Shown here: positions 1 to 8,343 of the stretch, piece by piece
How positions within the stretch are numbered: position 1 is the stretch's first letter
How the letters are laid out: the number at the start of each line of letters is the position of its first letter
Origin: DATCDR01 sp036510575
GTDB lineage: Bacteria; Actinomycetota; Acidimicrobiia; Acidimicrobiales; Bog-793
Reading direction: 5' to 3'
NCBI GenBank assembly: GCA_036510575.1
Contig: DATCDR010000075.1
Span: 1-33,625, forward strand
Length of the DNA: 33,625 nt
Program-made: the position numbers and the translations under genes
The notes under the pieces: generated by a model
Database searches by the model: none
What the model was told of the DNA's origin: nothing
The model's input: only the letters and a program-made list of their open reading frames with translations

Positions 1-338
1 GGTGAGTACTCCGTCGGGCTCATGAACCTCGACTCGACACTGGAGGTCAGGGGCCCGTTCGGAACCTCGCTCGCCGCTCGGGCCGCCTTCCAACGCTCGT
101 CTGCCTGGAAGTTCGCCCACGACGCCGTGGCGGCCTCACGACTCGGGAAGTCGCAGATGTAGACCAACCCCCCTGTAGTCGGGTCGTCCTCGTCTGGAGC
201 GACCCAGAAGCCCGTAACGCTGATCCCGTGTTCGGCGAAAAGACCGATAGTGTGATCCTTGAACCTGTTCGAGAGCGCCTCGAGGTTTCCCGGCGAGGAG
301 CGGTAGGTACGTAATTCGAAAATGCGATCGTCAGCCAT
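1..338 (-). CDS. NIPSNAP-family protein, 3' end cut by window edge
   Basis: An open frame starts at ATG 336-338 and runs off the left edge after 112 codons with no stop, so the gene is partial. It begins MADDRIFELRTYRSSPGNLE, followed by NRFKDHTIGLFAEHGI, GFWVAPDEDDPTTGGLVYI, and a WANFQADERWKAAR segment. This is the classic NIPSNAP layout: a short ferredoxin-like alpha/beta barrel domain with an ELRTY strand, a helix, a 'hGI...GfW' strand and an 'F.aDp.W...r' helix. Bacterial members are about 105-115 residues and their biochemical role is mostly unknown; several sit near catabolic oxidoreductases. The frame is codon-consistent across its whole length, while the longer open frame on the same strand (47-559) is compositionally random. 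I am fairly sure of the family, with no claim on function. The upstream 339-516 stretch holds no gene. Confidence 0.8.
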   Translation of the reverse strand, partial: MADDRIFELRTYRSSPGNLEALSNRFKDHTIGLFAEHGISVTGFWVAPDEDDPTTGGLVYICDFPSREAATASWANFQADERWKAARAASEVPNGPLTSSVESRFMSPTEYS

Positions 339-516
339 GCACACATTCTTGCCACATTTCGGCAGGAGTGGGAGTGCCTTGCCTCGGCCGCGGTCCGCTG
401 CCGTCGGCCGCGAGCAGACAAACAGCAACGGTGAACGATCTCGTCCGAAATTCCCCGGCGCATTGCGACCAAGCCAAGGGGCCGAGTTCTCGACGGGATC
501 TTCGGAACTAGGCGGC

Positions 517-2373
517 CTACGACCCGGTGTGTGAGAGGTTGTCGCGGAACATCGGCCACGCGGGATCGATCGGCGGTTGGTCGAGCAGCGCATACGACGT
601 CATCTGGCCAGGGCGGCCGTCCGGCCCGCCGCAGCCTTCGATGATGTGCCAGGAGCTGGCCACTTCGGCAACGGCGGGCGCATTTAGGACCTCACAGCCG
701 TTGTTGATCGCCGAGGACTCGTTCGAATGATCGAGGAAGCGGCCAGAATCACCGTCGATCGGGTATAGCCCGTTCGTCGTTCCGACCAGCACGTCACTGC
801 TCGTCTCTCCCTCGAGCGGCACAAGGACGGGCGATGCGAAGCTCTGGCCACCAAGGAGCACGTCGGACCACCGAAGCGAGCCGTCTCCGTTCCACGCATA
901 CGCCATCGAGGTGTTCGGACCGTTCGGCGGAGCACAGTCGCTTGGTCGCGGTCCCCGACACATCCAGGAGATGTCGACCACCCCGCGCACACCTGGAGCG
1001 ATCTTGCCGATCGCAGGCGAGCCGAGAACCGGGCCTGCTGTCTTGGCCGGCCACCCGGGAAGCGTGGCGCCGTCGCTCGCCCGCAGGGCGATCACCTCAT
1101 TGGTGCCAGAGGGGAAAGGCTGATAGAAGAACGAGGTCCCGACCACGACGGCGAGCTGACCCTCGAGGGTCCCAACGGCGGGACTGGACCAGATGGCTTG
1201 CTTTTCGCAGTCGCGCCACACCGGAACAAGCGCGCCGTGATGGTAGCGATAGTCGCCGACCCAACCCCCGACGCAACCGTCGAGGCCCGAGGCGTCCGAG
1301 CCGAGGAAGATGTCTTCCTCGTGTTGTCCTGGCATGCGATAAAGGGCCGGCGAGGACCAGATCGTGTCCGCGTTGTTGAAGGGAAAGCCCGGCACGAGCG
1401 CGCCTGAGGGTGTCAGCGCGTACACGTGATGATCCCAGGAGCCGAAGACGATGTCGCTTTGGCTATTGCCGGTCACGTCACCGACAGCAGGCGATGAGAT
1501 AACGCCGACCGCCGTACCTGGCGCGGCGCCGACGCCGAACACCCATTCGCGCTGCCCGGTGATGGAAAATGCCTCGACTTCCCCAACTGAGTTGTGTACC
1601 CAGGTCGACCCGGAGCCGACGACGATCGATGGCGCGCCATTCGGCCCGTGCAAGAACGCGATCGCAGGACTGGACTCGATCGCGGCGTGCTTTCCAGCCG
1701 GCGCTGTCATCGCGGACGGCCAACCCGGAAGCTCTTTGCCGGTCGCGGCATCGAGAACGTAGACCATTCCGTTCTCAGAACCAACTGCTGCGATAGTCCT
1801 ACCGTTGTAGGTGCCAACGGTCGGTGAACTCTGCGCGATCGATCCTGTCGGTGACTTCCAAAGGGCCGCAGGCCAGTGAAACGCCCCCGCGACACCAAGC
1901 TCGACGTCGATGCCGGTCGCAGCTTTGTCAGGACTTACGGCTACGACAACCGCTTGAGCGTGCGTGACGGTGCCGTTCGTCGAGCCGTCGTAGTACGAGG
2001 TTGGAAAGAGCCCCGGAACCGCGGCCGCTCGTGCCTTTGGGCCATTCGGGGCACAGGTCCGCGAGAACTCGACGTAGTAGGAGCCCTCCGCCAACTTGGT
2101 GAAGGTGAAATTGGGATTCGTTGCGCCCGTTTCCGAACGCGTGAAGATGAAGTCCCGGCGGGGAATCTTCGCGCCCGAAGCCGCGGTAACCGGGATTGCC
2201 GCAACGCAGACCGAGCCGACCTCGCTGCCGTCGAGCTGGGTCACTCGACCAGAGAGCACTCCGCTCGTGACAGCTGCCGTCGCGGAGTTCGCGGCGACGC
2301 TGCCGAGGCCGCCCATCACCATCGTCAGCGCCAGCGCCGCTCCCGCTACGGGTCTCCGAGCGCTGCGGTACAT
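517..2373 (-). CDS. secreted beta-propeller (FG-GAP/PQQ-like repeat) protein
   Basis: About 618 residues. I start it at ATG 2371-2373, because the protein then opens with a clean Sec signal peptide (MYRSARRPVAGAALALTMVM, small residues, ANSATAA). The in-frame extension to 2760 is arginine-rich and non-protein-like. After the signal comes a carboxypeptidase-regulatory-like beta-sandwich (SGVLSGRVTQLDGS... to about residue 160), with the actinobacterial 'YYVEFS ... SYYDGSTNGT ... GIDVELG' pattern. The rest is a repeat domain with recurring 'SSPAVG', 'WSSPALY', 'LPGWP', 'VVVGS' blades and a 'WPMFRDNLSHTGS' end, as in PQQ/FG-GAP-type beta-propellers. It is probably extracellular, in binding or adhesion; no catalytic motif is visible. 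There is no C-terminal anchor (no LPXTG or membrane helix), so it is likely released. Confidence 0.8.
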   Translation of the reverse strand: MYRSARRPVAGAALALTMVMGGLGSVAANSATAAVTSGVLSGRVTQLDGSEVGSVCVAAIPVTAASGAKIPRRDFIFTRSETGATNPNFTFTKLAEGSYYVEFSRTCAPNGPKARAAAVPGLFPTSYYDGSTNGTVTHAQAVVVAVSPDKAATGIDVELGVAGAFHWPAALWKSPTGSIAQSSPTVGTYNGRTIAAVGSENGMVYVLDAATGKELPGWPSAMTAPAGKHAAIESSPAIAFLHGPNGAPSIVVGSGSTWVHNSVGEVEAFSITGQREWVFGVGAAPGTAVGVISSPAVGDVTGNSQSDIVFGSWDHHVYALTPSGALVPGFPFNNADTIWSSPALYRMPGQHEEDIFLGSDASGLDGCVGGWVGDYRYHHGALVPVWRDCEKQAIWSSPAVGTLEGQLAVVVGTSFFYQPFPSGTNEVIALRASDGATLPGWPAKTAGPVLGSPAIGKIAPGVRGVVDISWMCRGPRPSDCAPPNGPNTSMAYAWNGDGSLRWSDVLLGGQSFASPVLVPLEGETSSDVLVGTTNGLYPIDGDSGRFLDHSNESSAINNGCEVLNAPAVAEVASSWHIIEGCGGPDGRPGQMTSYALLDQPPIDPAWPMFRDNLSHTGS

Positions 2374-2952
2374 CACTTGTCCGACTGTGAGCGGAATCGG
2401 GCAACTCCGCGTCGTTGTTGTACGAGAGTTGTCATATGCCCACCTGCCTGCGGGCGTGGTGCCTCGTCGGCGCCGCTGCCAAAGGAGGCTCCGATCCCCT
2501 CCGTCGAGCGGGAGGAGCTGCCTTGAATCGCGAAGTCCGTCACAACCCTCTAACGGCATACCAGGTGCCAGATTTGAGGGGCATCGGGGGTCGCGCGCTC
2601 GTTGTGCCCTCCGTCTCTCGACATCCGCGCGACAGCACTCGCGTAACGGACGGTGCTGGGCGTGAGACGCCGTGCGCGGTCTCGCCTTTTCATCCACGCT
2701 ATCTGCAGGCGTGCGTGAGGTGCCAGGTCTTCGCCAGCGACGAAACGCGGGTATCGCCATGAGCCAAGGTCGCGACGGTCAGCTCGGCCAGACGCCGCTG
2801 ACGGTTCGTGGGAGTTGGTGACCCCCTCGGGCCCACCTAGGCACTCCCGCGCACCGCTAACGCAGGCCGAAAAGCCTTCGACGATACTCAACGTCGATAC
2901 GCTCGGGTTGCGGGGTGGACGTGACCAAGCCGGTGCCCGGAGTGCCCAAGTC
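2374..2952. other. gene-poor stretch of about 580 bp
   Basis: This lies between the start of the beta-propeller gene and the broken oxidoreductase gene. Open frames on both strands here are arginine/proline-rich and show no family resemblance. It presumably holds the promoter of the leftward beta-propeller gene near 2380-2450 and that of the former rightward oxidoreductase before 2953. I see no confident -35/-10 pair, repeat or RNA. Confidence 0.5.
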
Positions 2953-3178
2953 GTGACCGTGATCGACCGCCGAACGTTTCTTCGCCTGAGCGCCAGTGCA
3001 GTCGCGGCAGTCGCCGCCGGGCTGCTGGCGGGCAGTAGTCGCGGCGCAGTGATGCCAACGGTCATTCGCCCAAAAGGCCTACTACGGGTCAAACCTCGCC
3101 CGGCTCTCGGAGGTGAAGCACCGCTACGACCCGGACAACACCTTTAAGTTCGCGCAGTCGATCCCGCCCACGCACTAG
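2953..3178 (+). pseudogene. remnant of Tat-exported FAD (BBE-type) oxidoreductase
   Basis: Two ends of a much larger gene are joined. From GTG 2953 the frame encodes a complete twin-arginine signal, DRRTFLRLSASAVAAVAAGL, ending with small residues near 3050. About 30 bases later a different frame (3065-3178) encodes AYYGSNLARLSEVKHRYDP, then DNTFKFAQSIPPTH and a TAG stop. That is the diagnostic C-terminal tail of berberine-bridge-enzyme-like FAD oxidoreductases (BBE domain, YYG.N..RL..vK..yDP.n.F.f.QsIp). Intact homologues are about 450-530 residues, so the FAD-binding PCMH domain and the substrate domain (well over 1 kb) are missing and the two ends are out of frame. No function is expected. 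The BBE tail is unmistakable; whether the loss is biological or an assembly deletion cannot be told from sequence alone. Confidence 0.85.
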
Positions 3179-3197
3179 CTCGGAAACAGGCCGTTCG

Positions 3198-5996
3198 CTA
3201 CTTCTCGATCGAAGCCATCGGCGAGGACGAGGGGTAGGCGCGTCGAAGGAGATCCCATGCCTCGGTAACCGCGAGCGGGCCCGACCACAAAAAGCCCTGC
3301 CCGATGTCGCAGCCACTCGCGGTTAAGAACTCCGCCTGGTACTCCTCCTCGACACCCTCGGCGATGGTCCGAAGGCCAAGCGAGTGCGCGAGATTCAAGA
3401 TCGGCCCGAGCAGTTTCGAGCCAGTCGTGGCGGTGCCGTCGATCGGCGAGACGAAGCTCTTGTCGATCTTCAAGATGTCGACCGGGAGGTCTTGGAGGTA
3501 GGAAAGCGATGAGTACCCGGTCCCGAAGTCGTCGATCGCGATGCTCATCCCCTCATCGCTTAGCCGCGCCAGCATCGCGGCAACCTCGGCCGGCTCCCGC
3601 AACAACACGCTTTCGGTGATCTCGAGAACGACCCGGTCGGCATAGACCCCCGCCGAGGCGATCGCCCGCTTGGCATGCTCGACGAGCGCGTCGTCGCGGA
3701 TCTGGCGGGACGAGACGTTAAAGGCCATCGTGAAGTCACTGCCTGGCGTGAGCAAGCGGCTCCAGGCACCGAGCTGGCGCGTCGCCTCATAGAGCACCCA
3801 GCGGCCGATATCTACGATCAGCCCCGACTCCTCGGCGATCCCGATGAACATGTCGGGCGGTATCAGGCCCATGGCGGGATGCTGCCAGCGCAGCAGTGCT
3901 TCGAAGCCGGCGAGCTTGCCCGTTGCCAGCTCGAAGCACGGCTGGTACTCCAAGAAGAGCTCGCCTCGCTCGAGCGCTCCGGCGAGCTCGGTCTGCAGCT
4001 CGAATCGCTCGAGTGCCTGGTCTCGCATCCAGACCTCGAAGAGGCGTCCGGCATCTTTGCCGTCGGCCTTCACGCTGTACATCGCGATGTCAGCGTTCCG
4101 GACCAGGTCGGCGGCGGTGTTGCAATCGGGACCGCTGATCGCGACGCCGATACTCGCTGTGACGTGACGGTCGGTGAACTCTGAGACCGTCGCGAGCGAG
4201 ATATTGGTTCGCATCCGTTCGCCGGTGATGATTGCGTCCTCGGTGTCGAGAAGGTCCTCCATTAAGACGACGAACTCATCACCTCCGAGACGGGCGACGG
4301 TGTCGCCGGTGCGGGCCGCCGCCGCGAGCTGATCGGCAACCTTGCGCAAGAGCTCGTCGCCTGCTTGATGGCCGAGGTTGTCATTCACGTCTTTGAATCC
4401 GTCGAGATCGACGAGCAAGACAGCGACCCTCGTCCCGAGACGGCGAGCCCGGTCAAGTGCGTGCTCGGCTCGGTCGTTAAAGAGTGCCCGGTTCGAGAGA
4501 CCCGTCAGTTGGTCATGGAATGCCTGGTGTCGAAGCTCGACCTCCAAGAGACGTTGACTCGTGATGTCGCGGGTGTTGATCACGTATCCCTGCACGTCCG
4601 CGTCGCCAGTCAGGTTGGCGACGTTTGACTCCGCGTAGCGGAGACGGCCCGAGGCGTCGTTCAGCTCCCAGACGACCTGTTCGACCCTGCTCGGCACGGG
4701 CCGACGGATCGCATCGACGAGCGGCGCGAAGAGCGCTCCGAAAGAAGCGAGGTTGCGCCCGACCAGGTCTTCTCGCCGCCAGCCGTAACTGTTTCGGACG
4801 CCTTGGGAGAAGGAGGTGATCGTGAGGTCCGCGCGGACGACCATGACGATGTCGGAGGATCGTTCGAAGAGCGCGTCGAAGTGCCGCTCACGGCCGATCA
4901 GCTCAAGTGTCCGTGCTCGCACACGTTGCTCAAGGCTCTCTATCAGGGCGTGGTTCTCCGCGACGACGACCAGTGCGTAGACAAGGGCGAGCATCGCCAC
5001 GGCAAAGACGACCCACACGCCCGTGTGATCGATCCGCCCGTTGCTCGTGATGAGGTGGTTCGTCGAAGCGATGCTCAAGCCGACACCCGCCACAAGAACC
5101 GGAATGGTCGCGAGCAGCCAGAACCGACGAACGATCGCTCGGCCACCAGCCTCTTGGGCGCGGACGGCGGCACTGTGTCGAGCTCCCGATCCCTCCGTCG
5201 TTGTCGGTGCCTGGCGTTCGATTGCTAGATGCCGGTCGAACGCGAGTGCGCCTGCCCCGACCATGAGGAAGCCGACAAACCACCCTGCATTGGTCGGTGA
5301 GATGGAGCCACCGTCTTGGACGGTGGTGAGGTACCAGAAGTACGAGTCAGCGACCGCGAGCAACACCATTCCGGCACAGAGCCAGCCCAGGTTGCCGAGC
5401 GCACGCTCCCGATTTCGACTGAGCACGAACAGCAACGCGGTCAGCGCGATCGCGTCAGAGATCGGGTACGCGAGCGACACCAGCTGCTCTTCGAGCGGAG
5501 GATGCGACGTTGCGATCGCGGGCGCGAGCAACACGGTCCAAACTGAAGCGAGCACGCCCGATGCGATCAGCGATCCTTCGAGAATCGCGCGGGCCCAGGA
5601 AAGCAGTACCGAGGGCGTGTCGACGAACCCGAGTACGCCGAGCACGATAAGCGTCGGTGACAACAAAAAGAAGAGGTCGCAGATCGACGGCACCGGCGGT
5701 GTCTCGCCGAAGCCGACGAGCATGACCGTAAAGATCACCTGACCGACACCCCACGACAGGGTTCCGAGGCCGATCAACGTCCACGAACGTCGAGATCGCC
5801 CACTTTGGCGACGAGCGACTACGGCGCAGACAAAAGCCGCCACGAGCGGCGTGATCGCCTGGCCGATGTTGTCGAATCCGACCCAGGCCGAGGTTCCCCC
5901 TGGGTGAACTGTGATCCCGGCGATGAACAGCACTGACGCGATGGCACCAGAGATGACGTAGAGGCGGAGCGGTTGGGCGCCGATCTCCTGGTCCAT
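3198..5996 (-). CDS. membrane PAS-GGDEF-EAL cyclic-di-GMP protein
   Basis: About 932 residues. The N-terminal ~335 residues form roughly ten transmembrane helices (a MASE-like sensor). A short helical linker and a PAS domain (about 350-470, FERSSDIVMVV...GRNLASFG) follow. Then comes a GGDEF diguanylate cyclase domain with intact GGDEF near 571-575 and an RTGD inhibitory I-site five residues before it. Last is an EAL phosphodiesterase domain with intact FEALLRW (about 698-704), NVSSRQ, EITES, DDFGTGYSSL, LKIDKSF and TIAEGVE. By family knowledge it makes and/or degrades c-di-GMP; both active sites look competent and the I-site suggests product inhibition. I chose ATG 5994-5996 because GGGGTGG lies nine bases upstream; a TTG three codons earlier (6003-6005) is the alternative. 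It stands alone, with no partner gene adjacent. The membrane-sensed signal is unknown. Confidence 0.93.
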   Translation of the reverse strand: MDQEIGAQPLRLYVISGAIASVLFIAGITVHPGGTSAWVGFDNIGQAITPLVAAFVCAVVARRQSGRSRRSWTLIGLGTLSWGVGQVIFTVMLVGFGETPPVPSICDLFFLLSPTLIVLGVLGFVDTPSVLLSWARAILEGSLIASGVLASVWTVLLAPAIATSHPPLEEQLVSLAYPISDAIALTALLFVLSRNRERALGNLGWLCAGMVLLAVADSYFWYLTTVQDGGSISPTNAGWFVGFLMVGAGALAFDRHLAIERQAPTTTEGSGARHSAAVRAQEAGGRAIVRRFWLLATIPVLVAGVGLSIASTNHLITSNGRIDHTGVWVVFAVAMLALVYALVVVAENHALIESLEQRVRARTLELIGRERHFDALFERSSDIVMVVRADLTITSFSQGVRNSYGWRREDLVGRNLASFGALFAPLVDAIRRPVPSRVEQVVWELNDASGRLRYAESNVANLTGDADVQGYVINTRDITSQRLLEVELRHQAFHDQLTGLSNRALFNDRAEHALDRARRLGTRVAVLLVDLDGFKDVNDNLGHQAGDELLRKVADQLAAAARTGDTVARLGGDEFVVLMEDLLDTEDAIITGERMRTNISLATVSEFTDRHVTASIGVAISGPDCNTAADLVRNADIAMYSVKADGKDAGRLFEVWMRDQALERFELQTELAGALERGELFLEYQPCFELATGKLAGFEALLRWQHPAMGLIPPDMFIGIAEESGLIVDIGRWVLYEATRQLGAWSRLLTPGSDFTMAFNVSSRQIRDDALVEHAKRAIASAGVYADRVVLEITESVLLREPAEVAAMLARLSDEGMSIAIDDFGTGYSSLSYLQDLPVDILKIDKSFVSPIDGTATTGSKLLGPILNLAHSLGLRTIAEGVEEEYQAEFLTASGCDIGQGFLWSGPLAVTEAWDLLRRAYPSSSPMASIEK

Positions 5997-6325
5997 GTAG
6001 TTCAACCACCCCGGTTCTGAGTCCTGCCACGAGCAAAGTTGGTGGCGAAGCTGATCGCGACAAGCCGCTCGCTGCGCCCGCGACCAAGCGGAGCAGGAAG
6101 ACGCCGATAGAGGTATCGGCCTCTATGACGTAGCCTGTAGACGGCCAGATCGGCACCGAGACGCCGAGGTCCTCCGTCGAACGCCGAGACGTTCGAGCTC
6201 TTCTCGCGCACGAGACGCCAGAGTTTGGCTGACGGCGGCAAGCTAGCACGCCGTTGCTTCGCCACCACCGCGAACTCTGGGCAACTGCTCAGCAAATCCT
6301 CAGCGAAGTCCTGTATTCCTAAGTC
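5997..6325. other. divergent intergenic region, about 330 bp
   Basis: Separates the leftward GGDEF-EAL gene from the rightward membrane-protein gene, so it should carry both promoters. The last 60 bp before 6326 are AT-richer (TGTATTCCTAAGTC precedes ATG) and no strong Shine-Dalgarno is visible there. I see no gene or repeat. Confidence 0.4.
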
Positions 6326-7468
6326 ATGGCAGGACTTCCAACTGGGCTAGATGTTGACGAAGCGGTGCGAGAACCGTCAATCCCCTTCCGGCCCGACCAG
6401 ATCGCTAACCAAGGCACCTACTCACTCGTACGAGGACCCGACTTCTACGGCGTCTGGGAGACGGGATCGCCGACCGACGAGTTGATCGAGCGATTCCCGC
6501 TGACAATGCAAGGTTGGTTCGCCGCGCGACGGCGCGTCGGGTCGCTCGAGAACGTCCCAGACGGTGGTTACGCCTCGCCTATCACGTCGCCGGCCGCGAA
6601 CCAGACCGCCCTCTTCTCGGCGTCAGTCGTCCTCGTCGGCGTGATACTCGGAGTTGCCGGAATGTTCCCGAGTTACCTCGGTGGGACGAGCCTCGGCTCT
6701 CAGGCGGACCAGCTCGTCCCGCACATCGCCTACGTGCTCGGCTGGTCGCTCGTTGCGGCACTGCTCCTAGTCGATCGCAGATTCGCCCGAGGCGCCGCCG
6801 GAGTTGGCGTTGGCCTCAGCGTCATCTCGTTCGGCTTCTTCCTCACCGACGTGTTGACCGCGAGCGTCAGTCGCGGTGAGAACCCGGGGGCTGGCCTGTA
6901 CCTTTCACTCGCCGGGTGGATCGCCTGCGCCACAGGTAGCGCTGTCGCGCTCTTGGCGCTTCGATCCCCCGCTCCACGAGGCAGACCCGTCGCGTGGAGC
7001 CGCCCGATCGTGGTAGCCGGGGGTATTGGCGCGCTTGGTGCCGCAGTCGCGTTCGCGCTGCCCTGGGACAGCTACACCGTGACCGCCGCGACGACGGGTG
7101 CGGCACAGACGACGACCGCTGGTGACATCTTCGCCAACCCCGGCGCGATCATCGTCGGCAACGTCATCACCATGGCACTGATAGTCGCGGTACTCGTCGT
7201 TGCGATCGCCTGGCGACCGACCCTCGTCGGTGTCACCGTTCTGGCAGGGGCGCTCGTGCCCCTTGCCGCCCAGGTGTTCGCCACGCTTGCACAGCCCCTT
7301 CCGCCGCTTAGCAACTTCGGCGTTACCGCTGCCCAGGCGATCGAGGGCCAGGTCACCGTGGCCGGCTCGTACACAGGTTGGTTCTACCTCTACTGCGCGT
7401 TCATCGCAGGTCTCGTCCTTGTGGCGGGTTGGATCGCGTCCAACACAAGCAGCTCGGCGACCGCCTAG
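6326..7468 (+). CDS. polytopic membrane protein of unknown function
   Basis: 380 residues. The first ~90 form a soluble, probably cytoplasmic segment (TYSLVRGPDFYGVWETGSPT...LTMQGWFAARRRVGSLE) with a compact small-domain look: an aromatic 'FYGVW' strand and a basic helix. It is followed by about eight hydrophobic helices, near residues 95-120, 132-150, 155-177, 188-208, 225-245, 275-298, 300-320 and 350-373. A threonine-rich loop (TVTAATTGAAQTTTAGD) lies between helices 5 and 6. I do not recognise a family and see no transport signature, catalytic motif or metal site. No strong ribosome binding site precedes ATG 6326. It is transcribed away from the c-di-GMP gene and nothing follows closely, so it looks monocistronic. 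Confidence 0.75.
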   Translation: MAGLPTGLDVDEAVREPSIPFRPDQIANQGTYSLVRGPDFYGVWETGSPTDELIERFPLTMQGWFAARRRVGSLENVPDGGYASPITSPAANQTALFSASVVLVGVILGVAGMFPSYLGGTSLGSQADQLVPHIAYVLGWSLVAALLLVDRRFARGAAGVGVGLSVISFGFFLTDVLTASVSRGENPGAGLYLSLAGWIACATGSAVALLALRSPAPRGRPVAWSRPIVVAGGIGALGAAVAFALPWDSYTVTAATTGAAQTTTAGDIFANPGAIIVGNVITMALIVAVLVVAIAWRPTLVGVTVLAGALVPLAAQVFATLAQPLPPLSNFGVTAAQAIEGQVTVAGSYTGWFYLYCAFIAGLVLVAGWIASNTSSSATA

Positions 7469-7815
7469 CCAACGAGCGCCGGCGCCGCGTAGCTACGTGA
7501 CGTCGCCACCTCTCCGCAGGTCGTGCCACCGATGTCAACGAGGCTCTCGAGACTGCCGGCCCCGGGACCGAGCGGTCGTTGCCGGCTCCCGCCCACAACT
7601 GGACTCGAATCCGGTCACAGGCGACCCGTTCCTCGTGACTCGAGCGGGTACCCGACGACGTCGGCGAGCCGTATCCGTCACGCGATCTGGTTCTCTCGTC
7701 AAAGCTACGGTGGGATGACCGCATCTGGTGTGGCGCGGGTCGCTTCTTCGGCGGAATGGGATACCTCGATGGACAAGAACTGGGATACCTCGATGGACAA
7801 GAACAAGGAGAAGCG
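7469..7815. other. intergenic stretch of about 350 bp before the DinB gene
   Basis: Contains no convincing gene. Its right end carries the 24-bp tandem duplication (listed separately) and the AAGGAG ribosome binding site of the DinB gene. A palindromic CGTAGCTACG lies shortly after the upstream stop, but without a terminator shape. Confidence 0.4.
7757..7804 (+). repeat. 24-bp perfect tandem duplication upstream of DinB gene
   Basis: Two identical, abutting 24-bp units (7757-7780 and 7781-7804) each start TGGGATACC and end GACAAGAAC. The second unit is followed directly by AAGGAG, the ribosome binding site at 7805-7810. The unit length is a multiple of three, so it would read as GYLDGQEL-GYLDGQEQ in frame with the DinB gene. 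In another frame it makes a short ORF (7769-7819) whose TGA stop overlaps the DinB ATG (ATGA). Confidence 0.85.
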
Positions 7816-8277
7816 ATGATCTCGAGTGACGACTACGTCTGGTTTGTCAATCGGACGCTTGATCAGATGGTGGAGATCCTCCGCCAGCTCGGCGACGAAC
7901 ACGCCTCCGAACGCCCCGAGCTTCCGGGCGCGAATTCAGCGTTCGGCATCGTTACGCACTGCCTTGGCGTGATGACCTCCTGGGCGGGACATCTCGTCGC
8001 CGGGAGAGAGGTCGTCCGCGACCGCGAGGCCGAGTTTCAAGCAACTGGTGACGTCGAGTCGCTCGTCGCGAAGATCGACGTCGCGAGGGTGCAATTTCGC
8101 GTAGACATCGACGCCGCGCAGCTCGACGCCCCCCTCCATTTCGCGGTGTCTCCCGCGGACGCGGCACTGCCACTCGGTAAACGCCAGGGCGCGGCGCTCG
8201 TCCACATCTTCGAGGAGCTCGCACAGCATCTCGGGCAGATGGAGATCACTCGCGACATCCTGGTCGCGAGTGACTAG
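7816..8277 (+). CDS. DinB/DUF664-family putative metal-dependent protein
   Basis: 153 residues from ATG 7816, chosen because AAGGAG lies five bases upstream. An in-frame ATG at 7756 would add 20 residues made largely of an 8-residue duplication. The sequence shows the four-helix DinB fold: an N-terminal 'VNRTLDQMVEILRQLGDEHA' helix, a histidine in GIVTHCLGV, and a C-terminal HIFEELAQHLGQMEITRDIL helix that supplies two further histidines. Three histidines placed this way form the metal site of DinB/DUF664 proteins. The wider superfamily includes thiol-dependent (mycothiol, bacillithiol) transferases and isomerases. The substrate is not predictable from sequence. The gene converges on the peptidase E-like gene with a 66-bp gap. 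Confidence 0.85.
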   Translation: MISSDDYVWFVNRTLDQMVEILRQLGDEHASERPELPGANSAFGIVTHCLGVMTSWAGHLVAGREVVRDREAEFQATGDVESLVAKIDVARVQFRVDIDAAQLDAPLHFAVSPADAALPLGKRQGAALVHIFEELAQHLGQMEITRDILVASD

Positions 8278-8343
8278 CGGCGTTCCATGCTCGTCTGATC
8301 AGCGCGCGGCGCAGGTGCGATAACGATTCGCGCCAACGGGTAC

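Noticed and set aside
47..559. 170-residue leftward open frame over the NIPSNAP gene
   Set aside because: Arginine/serine-rich shadow; the overlapping frame 1-338 gives a clear NIPSNAP domain.
2374..2760. N-terminal extension of the beta-propeller protein
   Set aside because: The extension is low-complexity and basic, and would bury the obvious signal peptide that begins at 2373.
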